Source: Planctomycetota bacterium
GTDB taxonomy: Bacteria; Planctomycetota; Planctomycetia; Pirellulales; Lacipirellulaceae
Length of the DNA: 64,000 bases
Direction of reading: 5' to 3'
NCBI GenBank assembly: GCA_013152205.1
Contig: JAADGV010000088.1
Location: 96,079 to 160,078 of the forward strand
Position 1 is the first letter of the stretch. Each line of letters begins with the position of its first letter. The notes beneath the pieces were generated by a model. That model did not search any database and had not been told where the DNA came from. It worked only from the letters and a program-made list of their open reading frames with translations. Shown piece after piece: positions 53,609-63,040 of the stretch. Position numbers and translations under genes: made by a program.

Positions 53609-53790
53609 TTTGTCAATAGTTATTTTTCAATTGTCATTTGCTATTGGTTTTGATTGGCTCGTTATTCGTTGTTGGCTCTATTTCTTTTTTGCTGTTTTGA
53701 CAGAAGCATTGAGAATGCGGCATAGCTGTTGGTTTTCATCGATCACTTTCCCCAATGACAAATGGCAATTGAAAAATAACTATTGATAAA
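53609..53790. repeat. A+T-rich 182-bp palindrome (family H) inside the MoxR cluster
   Basis: Arms 53609-53647 and 53752-53790 (39 nt each) pair at about 35 positions; the core is atagttatttttcaattg and its complement. The centre is about 100 nt without a gene. It is clearly more A+T-rich than the flanking genes. It lies between the second VWA gene and the DUF4175 gene, so it interrupts an otherwise tight operon. Confidence 0.9.
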
Positions 53791-53808
53791 TCTTTCCCGC
53801 TTCTCCTA

Positions 53809-55992
53809 TCAAATCAGCCCCACAGCCTTGCGGCCTACCCAAAATGCTCCGACGAGTACGACAAATGCCGCGCCCACCAGAGGGTGTGACCACAATTGGA
53901 CTCGACGTATCGAGGGGGGCGGTTCGGGTAATGCGCCCAGGGCGCTGACCATCTCTTCGATTTCATTGACGTTCAGAACTTTGCCTCGCGTAACGCGAGC
54001 GATCTCTTCCATGACGTCGGGCCTCGCGGGACGTCCGGGGCGTTCTTCGGCTACGCCCTGTACGTAAAACAACGTCTCTAGTGTCGCATTTGTTTGCTTA
54101 CATGCCAACGTAACTTGATGTTGTCCCGGTTCTGTGGGGGTGAACTTCCCGGCAAACGCGCCCCACTCGTCTCCTGTGGACTGAAACCTCACGGTTTTTG
54201 TCTTGCCCGAGGGGGCGGTAATGCGGGCGATGACCTCGCCCTTTTGCAACGGTTCGCCTGAAGGTTGCATCACATTTGCGTTCAAAGCCATCTGTCGATC
54301 GAGATGGGGTTGGTCGGGTGAGTAGTACAAACGCATCGACTCGCCTTTGGCCATGTTTCGCTGATACGCCATCCAACGAACGACTTGTCCCCAGAACCGA
54401 TAATGATACTTGTCCTCGACACCTTTGCGCCAGCGCCATGCGCCGTCGGTTCCCATGAAGAGAACCTTTCCGGTGCCAAATGTTCTTGTCACGAGCAGCG
54501 GGATACGACCGAACTGGTTGCTATTGTCTCGGTGGACACAAAGCACTTCGCTGCCCGGTTTGGCTCGCTCGACCGCGGCGTACCACTGGAAGCCCGGCAA
54601 CCCATCCCAGACGGCAATGTTTTCTTGCGCGTCGTCGGTTAGTTTTGTGAGCAAGCTGCGTTGGCCGAGTTGGGTGAGTTCGAAATGATTGGGAGTGCGC
54701 GACCCCCAGCCCGTCGGCTGTGAAGGGTCGAGCAGCACGGGGCAAAGCTCTTCCAATTCGCTTTCTAATAAACTTAGCTGGTGGCCTTGCCAGCCGGGCA
54801 TAAAAACGAGGCCGCTTGCTTGGTACTGCACGATGCCTTTTAGCAGTCGACAATCTTCGTCGGAGAGTTGGTTTTCTTCTCGTCCCACGTCGCCGAGGAA
54901 CACCACGTCGAATTGGCCCAGCTCTTCGAGCCCGTCTGGAAAAGACTTGATGTAGTCTTTGTTGCCGCCGCCCACTTTGTCTAAGCCTGGGTGGAACAAG
55001 AGACACGATAGTTCGACGCCGGGGTCGCGCGACAAGGCATTCCGCAGGTATCGGTATTCCCAGCGAGGATACGATTCGACCAACAGCACGCGCAGCTTTT
55101 CTTCGCGAATCGCGATCGGTGCAGTCAGCTGATTGTTGTCCGCCTGAATTTCGTCTGGGTGGGGCGAGACGGTGAGCGTGATTTCCATGTCGCCGGCCCC
55201 CGATGGTTTCCAAATGATCGCGTCGCTAGTGCGCCCCATGGGGCGAAGTCGTACTTCGGTCTGAAGTTCGTCGCCTTCGCTAGTGCGCAGAGTCACGCTG
55301 GCAGTGTGCTCGCGGGGCAGCGAACTTTCGATCGTAAAGGGAATGCGAACCGATTTGCCGGCTACCCCGAAGGTGGGCGAGTCGAGGCTCGTCAGTTCGA
55401 TGTCGGGCAACCGCGTGGGGCTTCCGACGGAGACGGCAAACAGAGGCACGTCGTTGAGTCGCATTCTTGTTGCTGCTTGGACGGGAGGTTGCCCTGCGTT
55501 CCAATCGCCGTCCGAAGCGAGCACGACAGCAAGCAGGCGGCTGTGTTGGTTCAGCGCGTCGGAAATCGATTGAAACAAGTCGCTCTGCGCGTCGTCTTTG
55601 CCGAAAGTTTCGACCACGACGTTCATCCGCTCTTCTAGCGATTGCCAAGTCGAGGTTTCTAGCAAGGGTTGGATAGCCGCTTGTCGACTAGTGGCCGCTG
55701 TGCCCTGAGCGACAACATCAACCGTCTGCATGCTGGGCGAGGCGTCGCAGATGACGGCGACGATTGGTTTTTCGGCGGTGCGAAATTCCTCCGTAAATTC
55801 CGGCTGATTTAGCAGCAACGTGCCAAAGGCAATAATGCACCAGCGAAACACTTCAAGCAAACCGTGCGAAGTTCGATAGCCGCTGCGTTTCCACGATGCG
55901 TAGCAAAGCGCCGTGGCGATGGCGAGCACCACCACCGAAATCGCTAGCGACCAAGGTGTCCACACAAAATTCAGCGATCGCGAGGCATTCAT
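53809..55992 (-). CDS. VWA-type membrane protein with amidotransferase-like middle domain
   Basis: About 727 residues. Two membrane segments at the start (LAISVVVLAIATALCYA; VFRWCIIAFGTLLLNQP) precede a VWA-like domain, IVAVICDASPSMQTVDV, with the DxSxS metal motif, then VVLASDGDWNAGQ. A middle domain (KLRVLLVESYPRWEYRYLRN; DVVFLGDVGREENQLSDEDC) is the class I glutamine-amidotransferase-like fold seen in such proteins. A C-terminal membrane anchor (VGAAFVVLVGAFWVG) ends the protein. ATG 55992 overlaps the stop of the BatA-like gene by four bases (ATGA), which fixes the start; the frame is open further upstream. It probably acts at the periplasmic face with the other cluster members. Confidence 0.85.
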   Translation of the reverse strand: MNASRSLNFVWTPWSLAISVVVLAIATALCYASWKRSGYRTSHGLLEVFRWCIIAFGTLLLNQPEFTEEFRTAEKPIVAVICDASPSMQTVDVVAQGTAATSRQAAIQPLLETSTWQSLEERMNVVVETFGKDDAQSDLFQSISDALNQHSRLLAVVLASDGDWNAGQPPVQAATRMRLNDVPLFAVSVGSPTRLPDIELTSLDSPTFGVAGKSVRIPFTIESSLPREHTASVTLRTSEGDELQTEVRLRPMGRTSDAIIWKPSGAGDMEITLTVSPHPDEIQADNNQLTAPIAIREEKLRVLLVESYPRWEYRYLRNALSRDPGVELSCLLFHPGLDKVGGGNKDYIKSFPDGLEELGQFDVVFLGDVGREENQLSDEDCRLLKGIVQYQASGLVFMPGWQGHQLSLLESELEELCPVLLDPSQPTGWGSRTPNHFELTQLGQRSLLTKLTDDAQENIAVWDGLPGFQWYAAVERAKPGSEVLCVHRDNSNQFGRIPLLVTRTFGTGKVLFMGTDGAWRWRKGVEDKYHYRFWGQVVRWMAYQRNMAKGESMRLYYSPDQPHLDRQMALNANVMQPSGEPLQKGEVIARITAPSGKTKTVRFQSTGDEWGAFAGKFTPTEPGQHQVTLACKQTNATLETLFYVQGVAEERPGRPARPDVMEEIARVTRGKVLNVNEIEEMVSALGALPEPPPSIRRVQLWSHPLVGAAFVVLVGAFWVGRKAVGLI

Positions 55993-57968
55993 GCAAGGGC
56001 CCTCTCGGCGGAGCGGATTTTTGGCAGGCACAAAAATGCTTCTGCGATCAAAGCAACCAGCATTGCAATCAAAAACATTCGCCAAATTTCTTGGACCAGC
56101 GAAGAGCTTTCGCCAACTCGGTTGTCTATTTGCACAAGATCGAGGCCGTCGAACAGTTCTGAGATTTTCCCGTCGGATAATGCTCGCGTTGCATCTTCAG
56201 CCGTTGCGCGGTTCAAAGCCAAGAGTTTTTCGTCGACGCTGAATACGCCTGAGTGGTACGCATATTGATTGGACAGTGCTAGCTCTGCTCCTGTTAGGCG
56301 TTTCCAGTCGCTGGAGTCGCCTTCGATAGTCCCGGCAACTTTTTGGCGTACCTGCCCTAGTCGTTCGCAGCCTTCGGACAATGCTCGTTGAACCATCACG
56401 TAGAGCACAACGCCATCGGTTGCCAACGAAGAATCGCTATCAGCGGTCGTGGTGGCCAGGGCATAGACGCCCCCATGCGCAGTAGGCACACGGCCCAACA
56501 ACACTTCGCCGTTGGAAAGCGTTGCTAAGGGGGTCATTTCGCCAACGATCTCGCATGTTTTGTGAAATTTGAGTTCGCCTACCGGCAAGGCAGCGCCGCT
56601 TTGAGTGTGTGCCAGTAGATCTGCGTCGCCGCGCCAATTGCCCACGATGACGTCTTCTGGCGTTTCGTTCCAACGGCCCCAAGAAAGGTCGTAGAAAGAG
56701 TTTGAACCGGGCGACTGGGGCGGAAACAAAATCACGCGTCCGTCACTTTCGACAAACGATTGCAGTAGCTTGGCCTCTTCGCCATCGGGCAGCGGGGCTT
56801 GCCACAAAACCAAGCCAATCTCCTCCCAGGCAATTGAGGAAAGTTGCGACGGGGAACTCAATTCGACCACGTTTTGCGAGTCAGCCTCCGCAGCGATTTC
56901 AGCAGCAAGCCGAAGTGCTCGGCCCTCTTGTGGCTCGTCGGCGACAAGCAGCGTCTTGCGAACTGGCGGCTGATCGAACACAAAGAAAAACTCGTTGTCG
57001 AGATTGTTCGAGTCCGCAGGGATTGCGACTCGGCCCCAACCTTGCACTTGGTTGGCTCCCAACGGAATCTCATGGTTCTTTAGTTCATGGGTCGATCCGT
57101 TCATTTCGATGTCGATGGTCGAGCGTGCCCCGTCGATATCAAATTCCACGGGAACCGTTTTTGGCTCCTCGGTCGCGCCGTTGCGCGTGATATTGAGTGA
57201 AACAATCAACGTGGCGCCTTGGTCGGTTTGCTTGCGACGAACGTTGGTGACTCGTAGCGACGTGTTTTCTTGAGACTCCTGTGGAAACGCCAGCAAATAG
57301 AACCGTACCGATTGCGGCAGATCGACAAAACTTTCGCGAATCGCCGGCCACTGTCCGCCTTCGGCGTCCCAATCGTGCTTACGCATGTCGGAGCAAATCC
57401 AAATATCGGTGCGGCCGGTTTGGTTGCTCTGCATGTACTGGTACGCCGCTCGTAGCATCGCGGGCAGATTTGCCGAGGCCCCGACTGGCTCGGTTTCTGG
57501 TGCATTCAGTAGTGCTTGCGGCGACTGGAGTTCGACGGGCCGAGCCGTTGCGCTGTCGATCAACACCCAATGGTCTGAGCCTAGTTTTTCGAGTGTCTCA
57601 GCCAGATGGCGTTTTCCGGCGTCTAGTTTTGTGCTGACCCCGCCGCTGCTGATGGCCGACATACTCGGCGAGCGATCGAGCAGAATAATCGTGGTATCAG
57701 CGCGACTACCGGCCGCAAGCCCGAGCCACCCACTGGCCAGTGGCCGTGCTAACGCGAAAATCAAGCCGGCGACAACCAACGTGCGAGCTGCCAGGATTAA
57801 CCATTGCCGCAAACGAGCGAACCCTCGCGACAACCGGTTGGCGGCTAGCAGAAAGATCATTGCCCCCCAAGGCATGGTTTGGTAACGGCGTTGATTCACA
57901 AGATGAATCAGGATGGGGAGCGCAATCAAGGGCAACGCTGCCAGGAGTAGTGGCTGGAGAAAGCTCAT
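55989..57968 (-). CDS. BatA/VWA-type membrane protein
   Basis: The 659-residue protein starts MSFLQPLLLAALPLIALPI then LIHLVNQRRYQTMPWGAM, the signature of the BatA N-terminal domain (PF07584). A second helix, LVVAGLIFALARPL, follows, and then a VWA domain, TTIILLDRSPSMSAISSGG, with the DxSxS motif. A C-terminal helix near 635-650 (FLIAMLVALIAEAFLCL) anchors the end. Bat proteins act in the envelope with MoxR and DUF58 partners; aerotolerance was the original role described in Bacteroides, and it is unproven for this lineage. The start overlaps the DUF58 stop by four bases. Confidence 0.88.
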   Translation of the reverse strand: MSFLQPLLLAALPLIALPILIHLVNQRRYQTMPWGAMIFLLAANRLSRGFARLRQWLILAARTLVVAGLIFALARPLASGWLGLAAGSRADTTIILLDRSPSMSAISSGGVSTKLDAGKRHLAETLEKLGSDHWVLIDSATARPVELQSPQALLNAPETEPVGASANLPAMLRAAYQYMQSNQTGRTDIWICSDMRKHDWDAEGGQWPAIRESFVDLPQSVRFYLLAFPQESQENTSLRVTNVRRKQTDQGATLIVSLNITRNGATEEPKTVPVEFDIDGARSTIDIEMNGSTHELKNHEIPLGANQVQGWGRVAIPADSNNLDNEFFFVFDQPPVRKTLLVADEPQEGRALRLAAEIAAEADSQNVVELSSPSQLSSIAWEEIGLVLWQAPLPDGEEAKLLQSFVESDGRVILFPPQSPGSNSFYDLSWGRWNETPEDVIVGNWRGDADLLAHTQSGAALPVGELKFHKTCEIVGEMTPLATLSNGEVLLGRVPTAHGGVYALATTTADSDSSLATDGVVLYVMVQRALSEGCERLGQVRQKVAGTIEGDSSDWKRLTGAELALSNQYAYHSGVFSVDEKLLALNRATAEDATRALSDGKISELFDGLDLVQIDNRVGESSSLVQEIWRMFLIAMLVALIAEAFLCLPKIRSAERALA

Positions 57969-58876
57969 CGCACTCTCCGGGCCTGATGTCGCCCAGCGAG
58001 GAGATTCATGAGGACTTTTTCGTAACTTTCGTCGATCGACACGCGATGGTAATCGATCGCGGACCGGAGCATCATTTTCTTGAAATCCGCCAAGAAAGTT
58101 GCCAGTGCCTGATGATATCGTTCGGTGATTTCAGCAGGGTCAGCAAAGATCGGCGCGCCGCCCTCCATGTCAAGAAAACGTGTTGGCCGCTGAAACTCAA
58201 ATGCCAGTTCCGCAGGGTCTAATAGCTGAAAGACGCTAATGTCGTGCTTACGGAACCGGAGGTGCTCGAAACAATCGCTCAGTTCTTCGGTCGGAAGGAA
58301 AAAGTCGGAGAGGATGACAATCATCGCTCGCTGCGAAATAGACTCGGCAAGCTCATGAAGAATCGGAACCAGTTGCGTCTCGCCCTCTGGCGTTGCTTGT
58401 TCCAGAACGTCAAAAATCGCAGAAAGGTGAGCCGGATTTCGACGCGGCGGCAGGTTGGAAACCATTTTGCCAGCGACACACGACAAGCCTACGGCGTCGC
58501 CTTGCTGAACTGCCAAGTAGGCCAGCGTACCGGCCAGTCGCTTGGCGTATTCGATTTTGTTGATCTCTTTCGAGCCGAACCCCATCGAGCCGCTGGTATC
58601 CAGCACCACGCAACATCGCAGGTTGGTATCCGCCTCGAACTCCTTGACGTAGTAGCGTTCGGTGCGACCAAATGCCCGCCAGTCGACTCGCCTGAGATCG
58701 TCGCCCTGGACATACCGGCGGTACTCGGCAAACTCTACGCTCGAACCACGATGGGGGCTTGGGTGCCTACCCGAGACGCTGCCCTGCATCGGTCGTCGCG
58801 AAAACAACGGGACCGCCGACAGCCGCGCAAGCACCGCCGGGTCGAGAAAGGTTCGAGATGAACTTCCGTTAGCCAA
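57965..58876 (-). CDS. DUF58 family protein
   Basis: The 303-residue protein carries the DUF58 signature GSSVEFAEYRRYVQGDDLRR then VDWRAFGRTERYYVKEFE, followed by a VWA-like CCVVLDTSGSMGFG with a complete DxSxS motif and IVILSDFFLP. DUF58 proteins are the usual partners of MoxR ATPases. It overlaps the BatA gene by four bases. The MoxR gene lies upstream, separated by 388 nt with a palindromic element. The start ATG 58876 is not preceded by a strong ribosome site. Confidence 0.93.
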   Translation of the reverse strand: MANGSSSRTFLDPAVLARLSAVPLFSRRPMQGSVSGRHPSPHRGSSVEFAEYRRYVQGDDLRRVDWRAFGRTERYYVKEFEADTNLRCCVVLDTSGSMGFGSKEINKIEYAKRLAGTLAYLAVQQGDAVGLSCVAGKMVSNLPPRRNPAHLSAIFDVLEQATPEGETQLVPILHELAESISQRAMIVILSDFFLPTEELSDCFEHLRFRKHDISVFQLLDPAELAFEFQRPTRFLDMEGGAPIFADPAEITERYHQALATFLADFKKMMLRSAIDYHRVSIDESYEKVLMNLLAGRHQARRVR

Positions 58877-58954
58877 GGGGATTTTCCGTTTTTATTACAG
58901 AGACGGTTGGATACGATCGCAAGCAACATTGTTATTCAAAGTGAAAAAAGAATA

Positions 58955-59066
58955 ACCACAGAGTCACGGGGGGCACTGAGAAAACAGCCACGAAGTCTAA
59001 GTTGATGTAGAGTATATTTCGACATTTTTTATTCAAAATACTCAGTGTCCCCCGTGTCTCCGTGGT
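58955..59066. repeat. Imperfect palindrome family B, copy between MoxR and DUF58 genes
   Basis: Arms 58955-58980 (accacagagtcacgggg...) and 59041-59066 (...gtgtctccgtggt) pair at 23 of 26 positions. The centre is A+T-rich. The remaining gap (59067-59264) holds nothing I can support as a gene. Confidence 0.92.
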
Positions 59067-59264
59067 GAAATTCCTTCTTGTTTTCAGTTTGAGGTTGTTA
59101 GTACGGTAGGGTGGGTAGTTCTGCTGGCGTTTGGGTCGCTGGCATCGAATACAATCAGTTCGCCGACAGAACCTCCCACCTCACAAAAATTATTTCCTCA
59201 TGGGGCACAAACTCGGCATCAATGCCGGGCCTAAAATTTCTAGAAAACTCTTTTCTTCAATCCA

Positions 59265-60296
59265 TCAAGCCTCGGTTTGATCGGTTTCTTCGACCAAGCG
59301 GCGTACGATTTCTTGTGAGTCGATGCCCTCTGCCTGTGCGGCAAAGGTGGTGATAATGCGATGGGTCAACACCGGGCGTGCTGCTGCCAGAACGTCTTCG
59401 AGTCGGACCATGTAGCTGCCAGACAATGCAGCACGAGCTTTGGCCGCCAAGATTAGGTTTTGAACGGCACGAGGACCGGCACCCCACGAGACAAGCGAGG
59501 GCAACCAATCTGGCGCCGAGGCGTCCTTGGGACGAGTCCGGCGGACCAGCCGAGCCGCGTAGGTGAAAATGTGGTCGGGCACCGGAAGCCGACGAACGAG
59601 ATGCTGGTGCCGAATGATCTGTTCGCCCGTCATCAGGTGAGAAAGGCTCGGCAAATCGTCGCCTGTGGTGGTACGCGCGATTTCAATCTCTTCGCTTTCG
59701 CTAGGATAGTCTAGCTCGATCAAAAACATAAAGCGGTCGAGCTGTGCCTCGGGCAAGGGATAGGTGCCCTCTTGCTCCACGGGGTTTTGCGTCGCAAGAA
59801 CCAAAAACGGCGCTGTTAGATGAAAAGTCTTGCCGAGCGCTGTGACTTTGTACTCCTGCATCGCTTCGAGCAGCGCGGCTTGGGTTTTTGGTGGGGCGCG
59901 ATTGATTTCGTCGGCCAGGACGATGTTGGCGAAAATCGGGCCGTGAATGAATTCAAACTCCCGACGCCCCGCGTCGGTGTCCTGCAAAATATCGGTTCCC
60001 GTGATATCCATCGGCATCAGGTCGGGGGTGAACTGAATACGGCTAAAGTCGAGTGACAGCGTCTCGGCCAATTTGCTCACCAGCAGCGTCTTGGCCAAGC
60101 CGGGCACACCCATCAACAGCGCGTGACCGCGCGCAAAAAGGCAGATCGCCAGTTTCTCGATCACTTCGTGTTGACCGACAATCACGCGGCCTAGTTCCGA
60201 CTTGAGTTGCTCGTAAGCCGTGCGTAGCTCGTCGACGGCTTCGACATCGTGATCGCTAAGCTGCGATTCGGAAATCATGGTGTTGTCGCTCATCAT
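59265..60296 (-). CDS. MoxR-family AAA+ ATPase
   Basis: The 343-residue protein has Walker A in LLMGVPGLAKTLLVSKLAE, Walker B in ANIVLADEINRAPPKTQAAL, sensor 1 in FLVLATQNPVEQEGTYPLPE, and RFMFLIELDYPSESEE then PRAVQNLILAAKARA in the C-terminal lid. It matches the MoxR family, a chaperone-like ATPase that works with DUF58/VWA proteins encoded beside it. It should be cytoplasmic and drive assembly or remodelling of the envelope proteins of the cluster. The second ATG, at 60293, is equally possible. The 201-nt gap upstream probably holds the promoter of the cluster. Confidence 0.95.
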   Translation of the reverse strand: MMSDNTMISESQLSDHDVEAVDELRTAYEQLKSELGRVIVGQHEVIEKLAICLFARGHALLMGVPGLAKTLLVSKLAETLSLDFSRIQFTPDLMPMDITGTDILQDTDAGRREFEFIHGPIFANIVLADEINRAPPKTQAALLEAMQEYKVTALGKTFHLTAPFLVLATQNPVEQEGTYPLPEAQLDRFMFLIELDYPSESEEIEIARTTTGDDLPSLSHLMTGEQIIRHQHLVRRLPVPDHIFTYAARLVRRTRPKDASAPDWLPSLVSWGAGPRAVQNLILAAKARAALSGSYMVRLEDVLAAARPVLTHRIITTFAAQAEGIDSQEIVRRLVEETDQTEA

Positions 60297-60497
60297 GGGT
60301 TACTTATCCGAGAGGTTAGAGTGAGTAGTCGCGCAAGACCTACCAATAGCGGAGGTTCTGACGTAAAGCCTGTAAGAAAAGTTCCTGTTCCAAAGCAAGT
60401 TTTTGAAGGTTGCTTTGCCCCACCGGGACGGTGGGACTATATGTCTGATGGTGACACGCCCCATTATTGCACAAACATCCTCTCCGCGGTGCAACCA

Positions 60498-62906
60498 TCA
60501 ATATTTTTCGATAACTTCGCCTCCTGATTTTGTGAAAAGGCTCTTGAGAGTCTTGTTAGGGATAGTCTTTGGGACATTCCTTACCGATCCATCGGTAAAA
60601 CCTAGAGACATGCCGTGCTGTGGGTCGACGCGCAGACCTTGTTGGGGGTTGTCTTTCTTGGGTGCGAAATCACCGGGCTTGGTCCAAAAGATTGCTCGAT
60701 CGTCGGTTGATTCGACCGTCATCACCGTATTGGAGGTGCCATCCGTGATTTTTCTCATTCCTGTGCCAAGCAGACTGTCGGGCTGCGGTCGTACGAATAC
60801 CCCATCCGCGCCACTGACTCCTAAGTAGGTTGTCTTGCCTGCTTCCGCCTTGGTGTTGGGCGAGCGGAATACGTCGGGCATCAGATTCATCAACTTTTTG
60901 TTGTGTGGACTATCCCAAGGCTCTTCGAGCTGAAACTGATTGTAGAGCGCTTGCTCTTCAAGATAGGGGAGGATATGCACCCGCCAACTCAGCAGCGGCT
61001 TGTCCTGCGCGTCGGAGTTGTAGCCAGCGGGAAAGGCACCATGCACCGAATGAAAATTGTGTAACGCCAAGGCAATTTGTTTTTGGTTGTTGCGCGAATC
61101 TACCACTTGCGCTGCGGCACGTGCTTGGCCAGTCGCGGGTAGAATTGCCGCTACGGCCAACCCGGCCGCTTGCCCAGCGTTGATGCCAGGCCGAGTGCCA
61201 CGTCGGGTGATTCTGATACCCTCATCGGCCCGCTCGACGGCAAATACTGTTGACTGCAAGTGTTGAGCGACGACATCCGCCGGCGGCAGCAACGAAGAGA
61301 CGTCAAATTGCCTACCTTGGGGCAAGGTGCGGAGTCGCATCGCAATCAGCGGTATCGCGAATTCAGCAACCGCTTTTGCATCAATGTGTACTAATTTGAT
61401 TGTGCGCGAGTTATCTTCGAGAAATGGACGAATATGCTCAGCGTCAGCCAGGGGCGTGGAGTGAGCTTGCCCAGATAATATTTGCGTTAGCGAGGCGGGC
61501 GAGGAGCAAATCAATAGTCGATCGTCGTGAATGCACCAGGAAGGCACAATCGGCAATCCTCGGAGGTGTGCGAAGTAAATCTTCGTCTGCCCCCTTTGTG
61601 CAGACGTAATTTTTCCTGGCCCGCCCTGGCCGAGATTCTCCTGAAGAGCGGCCAATAGTTTTTCGTGTAGATTCGAAAACTTGGCAGGGTCGGCAAGGTC
61701 GACCGAGATGGTCCAGCCGTTGATAAATGCACCCGACCCTGGCTGAACGTAGATTCGCCAAGTATCGCCAATCGATGCCAGCAAATCCGCGCGGATATCA
61801 AGGCCCAGCCCTGCGCCGAGCGCATCAATTTGCTGGACCAGCATTGCCGACACGCGTTTGGCATCCCGTGGCGCTTTTTCATGTTCGCACGATTCAAGAA
61901 AAGCCGTCAGCGCATCGGCAAGACTAAACTGAAAAGCCAGAGCAAAAGGGCTTTCGCTACTGATCTTTTGCAAGTCCTCCTTAGTAAGCGGGTCGCAGTC
62001 CAACAGCGTCATGATCCCACGAAGCTCGCCCGATAGTTTCAGCAGGCCACGATTCACGCTCCCTTGGTCGTCCAGTCCGCCGGCGCACGAAAAGCTCTCG
62101 ATCGCATCGATTCCAAAGGCTTCAAGCAGCCCGTCTATCTCCGAGTCGTCCTGTTCGCCAGTGAAACTCCGAGCGGTATCAATAAGACGTCGAATGTCGA
62201 TATGTACGAAACTAGCCGGCCGCGGAATTTCAACCGATTTTTTAGCAGCCACGAGCCAGTCTGCCGCCGCGCCCTGCTGACGCTTAACAATCATCTCCGC
62301 TTCGCCTTCGCCAATACCAACGACCAAATAGTTTCCGCTCATGCCCCAGGTGATCGTTGGTGTGCGGTCCATGACTTGGATACGGGTAAATTCTAGGTCG
62401 CCTATCTTGACCGCCGTTTGATCCCCATGGGGAATTTGCAGTAGAAGGGAATTCACGGCTTTGAAGAGTGGTTGAATTTCGTCGTCATCGACACGCAACA
62501 CGAGGCCGCCTCGAAAGTCGTGCATCTTGCCTGGGTGCACGTCAATTGTTGAAACATAAACAGCACCGGCGTGGGTCTGTAAATGATCGAGAAGACGCAA
62601 CACGCCCTCCGCTTGCTGCTGGCCAACGTTTTGGGTGACGGCCTCGCGAATTTTTTTGTCGGCGTTTTTGAGGAAAGCTTGAAATTTTTCGTCGTTGTAG
62701 AGTTGCTCGGTAGAATTGGTGGCGTCGGGCGACGCTTGATGCACACCGGTCCAGGAGGTGTAAAACAAACACTCCGGCGGAGCAATCTGAGCAACGACAG
62801 GATCCTCGGGCAGTGGAGTGATACCCTGGGTGCCGGTAAACCCGCCACCAGCAAGGAAAATAAGAATCAGGCCTATCGCAGAAAAACTGGTCGTAGCAAC
62901 TGCCAT
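60498..62906 (-). CDS. DUF1559-type exported protein with long N-terminal region
   Basis: About 802 residues. The start TTSFSAIGLILIFLAGGGFT is a signal or anchor. About 550 residues of unknown mixed sequence follow (ECLFYTSWTGVHQASPDATN; DVHPGKMHDFRGGLVLRVDD; GSGAFINGWTISVDLADPAK). The C-terminal 200 residues are DUF1559 (SBP_bac_10): NNQKQIALALHNFHSVHGAF, LLSWRVHILPYLEEQALYN, ITDGTSNTVMTVES and MSLGFTDGSVRNV. DUF1559 is abundant in planctomycetes and usually follows a prepilin-type N-terminus; here it follows a different module. ATG 62906 has aagggg eight bases upstream; GTG 62909 is in frame one codon earlier. Confidence 0.88.
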   Translation of the reverse strand: MAVATTSFSAIGLILIFLAGGGFTGTQGITPLPEDPVVAQIAPPECLFYTSWTGVHQASPDATNSTEQLYNDEKFQAFLKNADKKIREAVTQNVGQQQAEGVLRLLDHLQTHAGAVYVSTIDVHPGKMHDFRGGLVLRVDDDEIQPLFKAVNSLLLQIPHGDQTAVKIGDLEFTRIQVMDRTPTITWGMSGNYLVVGIGEGEAEMIVKRQQGAAADWLVAAKKSVEIPRPASFVHIDIRRLIDTARSFTGEQDDSEIDGLLEAFGIDAIESFSCAGGLDDQGSVNRGLLKLSGELRGIMTLLDCDPLTKEDLQKISSESPFALAFQFSLADALTAFLESCEHEKAPRDAKRVSAMLVQQIDALGAGLGLDIRADLLASIGDTWRIYVQPGSGAFINGWTISVDLADPAKFSNLHEKLLAALQENLGQGGPGKITSAQRGQTKIYFAHLRGLPIVPSWCIHDDRLLICSSPASLTQILSGQAHSTPLADAEHIRPFLEDNSRTIKLVHIDAKAVAEFAIPLIAMRLRTLPQGRQFDVSSLLPPADVVAQHLQSTVFAVERADEGIRITRRGTRPGINAGQAAGLAVAAILPATGQARAAAQVVDSRNNQKQIALALHNFHSVHGAFPAGYNSDAQDKPLLSWRVHILPYLEEQALYNQFQLEEPWDSPHNKKLMNLMPDVFRSPNTKAEAGKTTYLGVSGADGVFVRPQPDSLLGTGMRKITDGTSNTVMTVESTDDRAIFWTKPGDFAPKKDNPQQGLRVDPQHGMSLGFTDGSVRNVPKTIPNKTLKSLFTKSGGEVIEKY

Positions 62907-62956
62907 CACAAACGCCCCTTATTCCATTCGCTGCTATTAAAGCAAGAGAAAAGTTA

Positions 62957-63040
62957 GCCACAGATGAACACTGATCATCCAACAGCATGCCTACGCGGCT
63001 GTTCTCTGAATATCTGCGTTCATCCGTGTCGATCGGTGGT
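62957..63040. repeat. Weak palindrome upstream of the DUF1559 gene
   Basis: The left arm, ccacagatgaacactgat near 62958, is related by complement to ttcatccgtgtcgatcggtgg ending near 63039, with several mismatches. It is a diverged relative of family B and of the half-element at 35115. The remaining 286-nt gap contains nothing else I can support. Confidence 0.6.
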
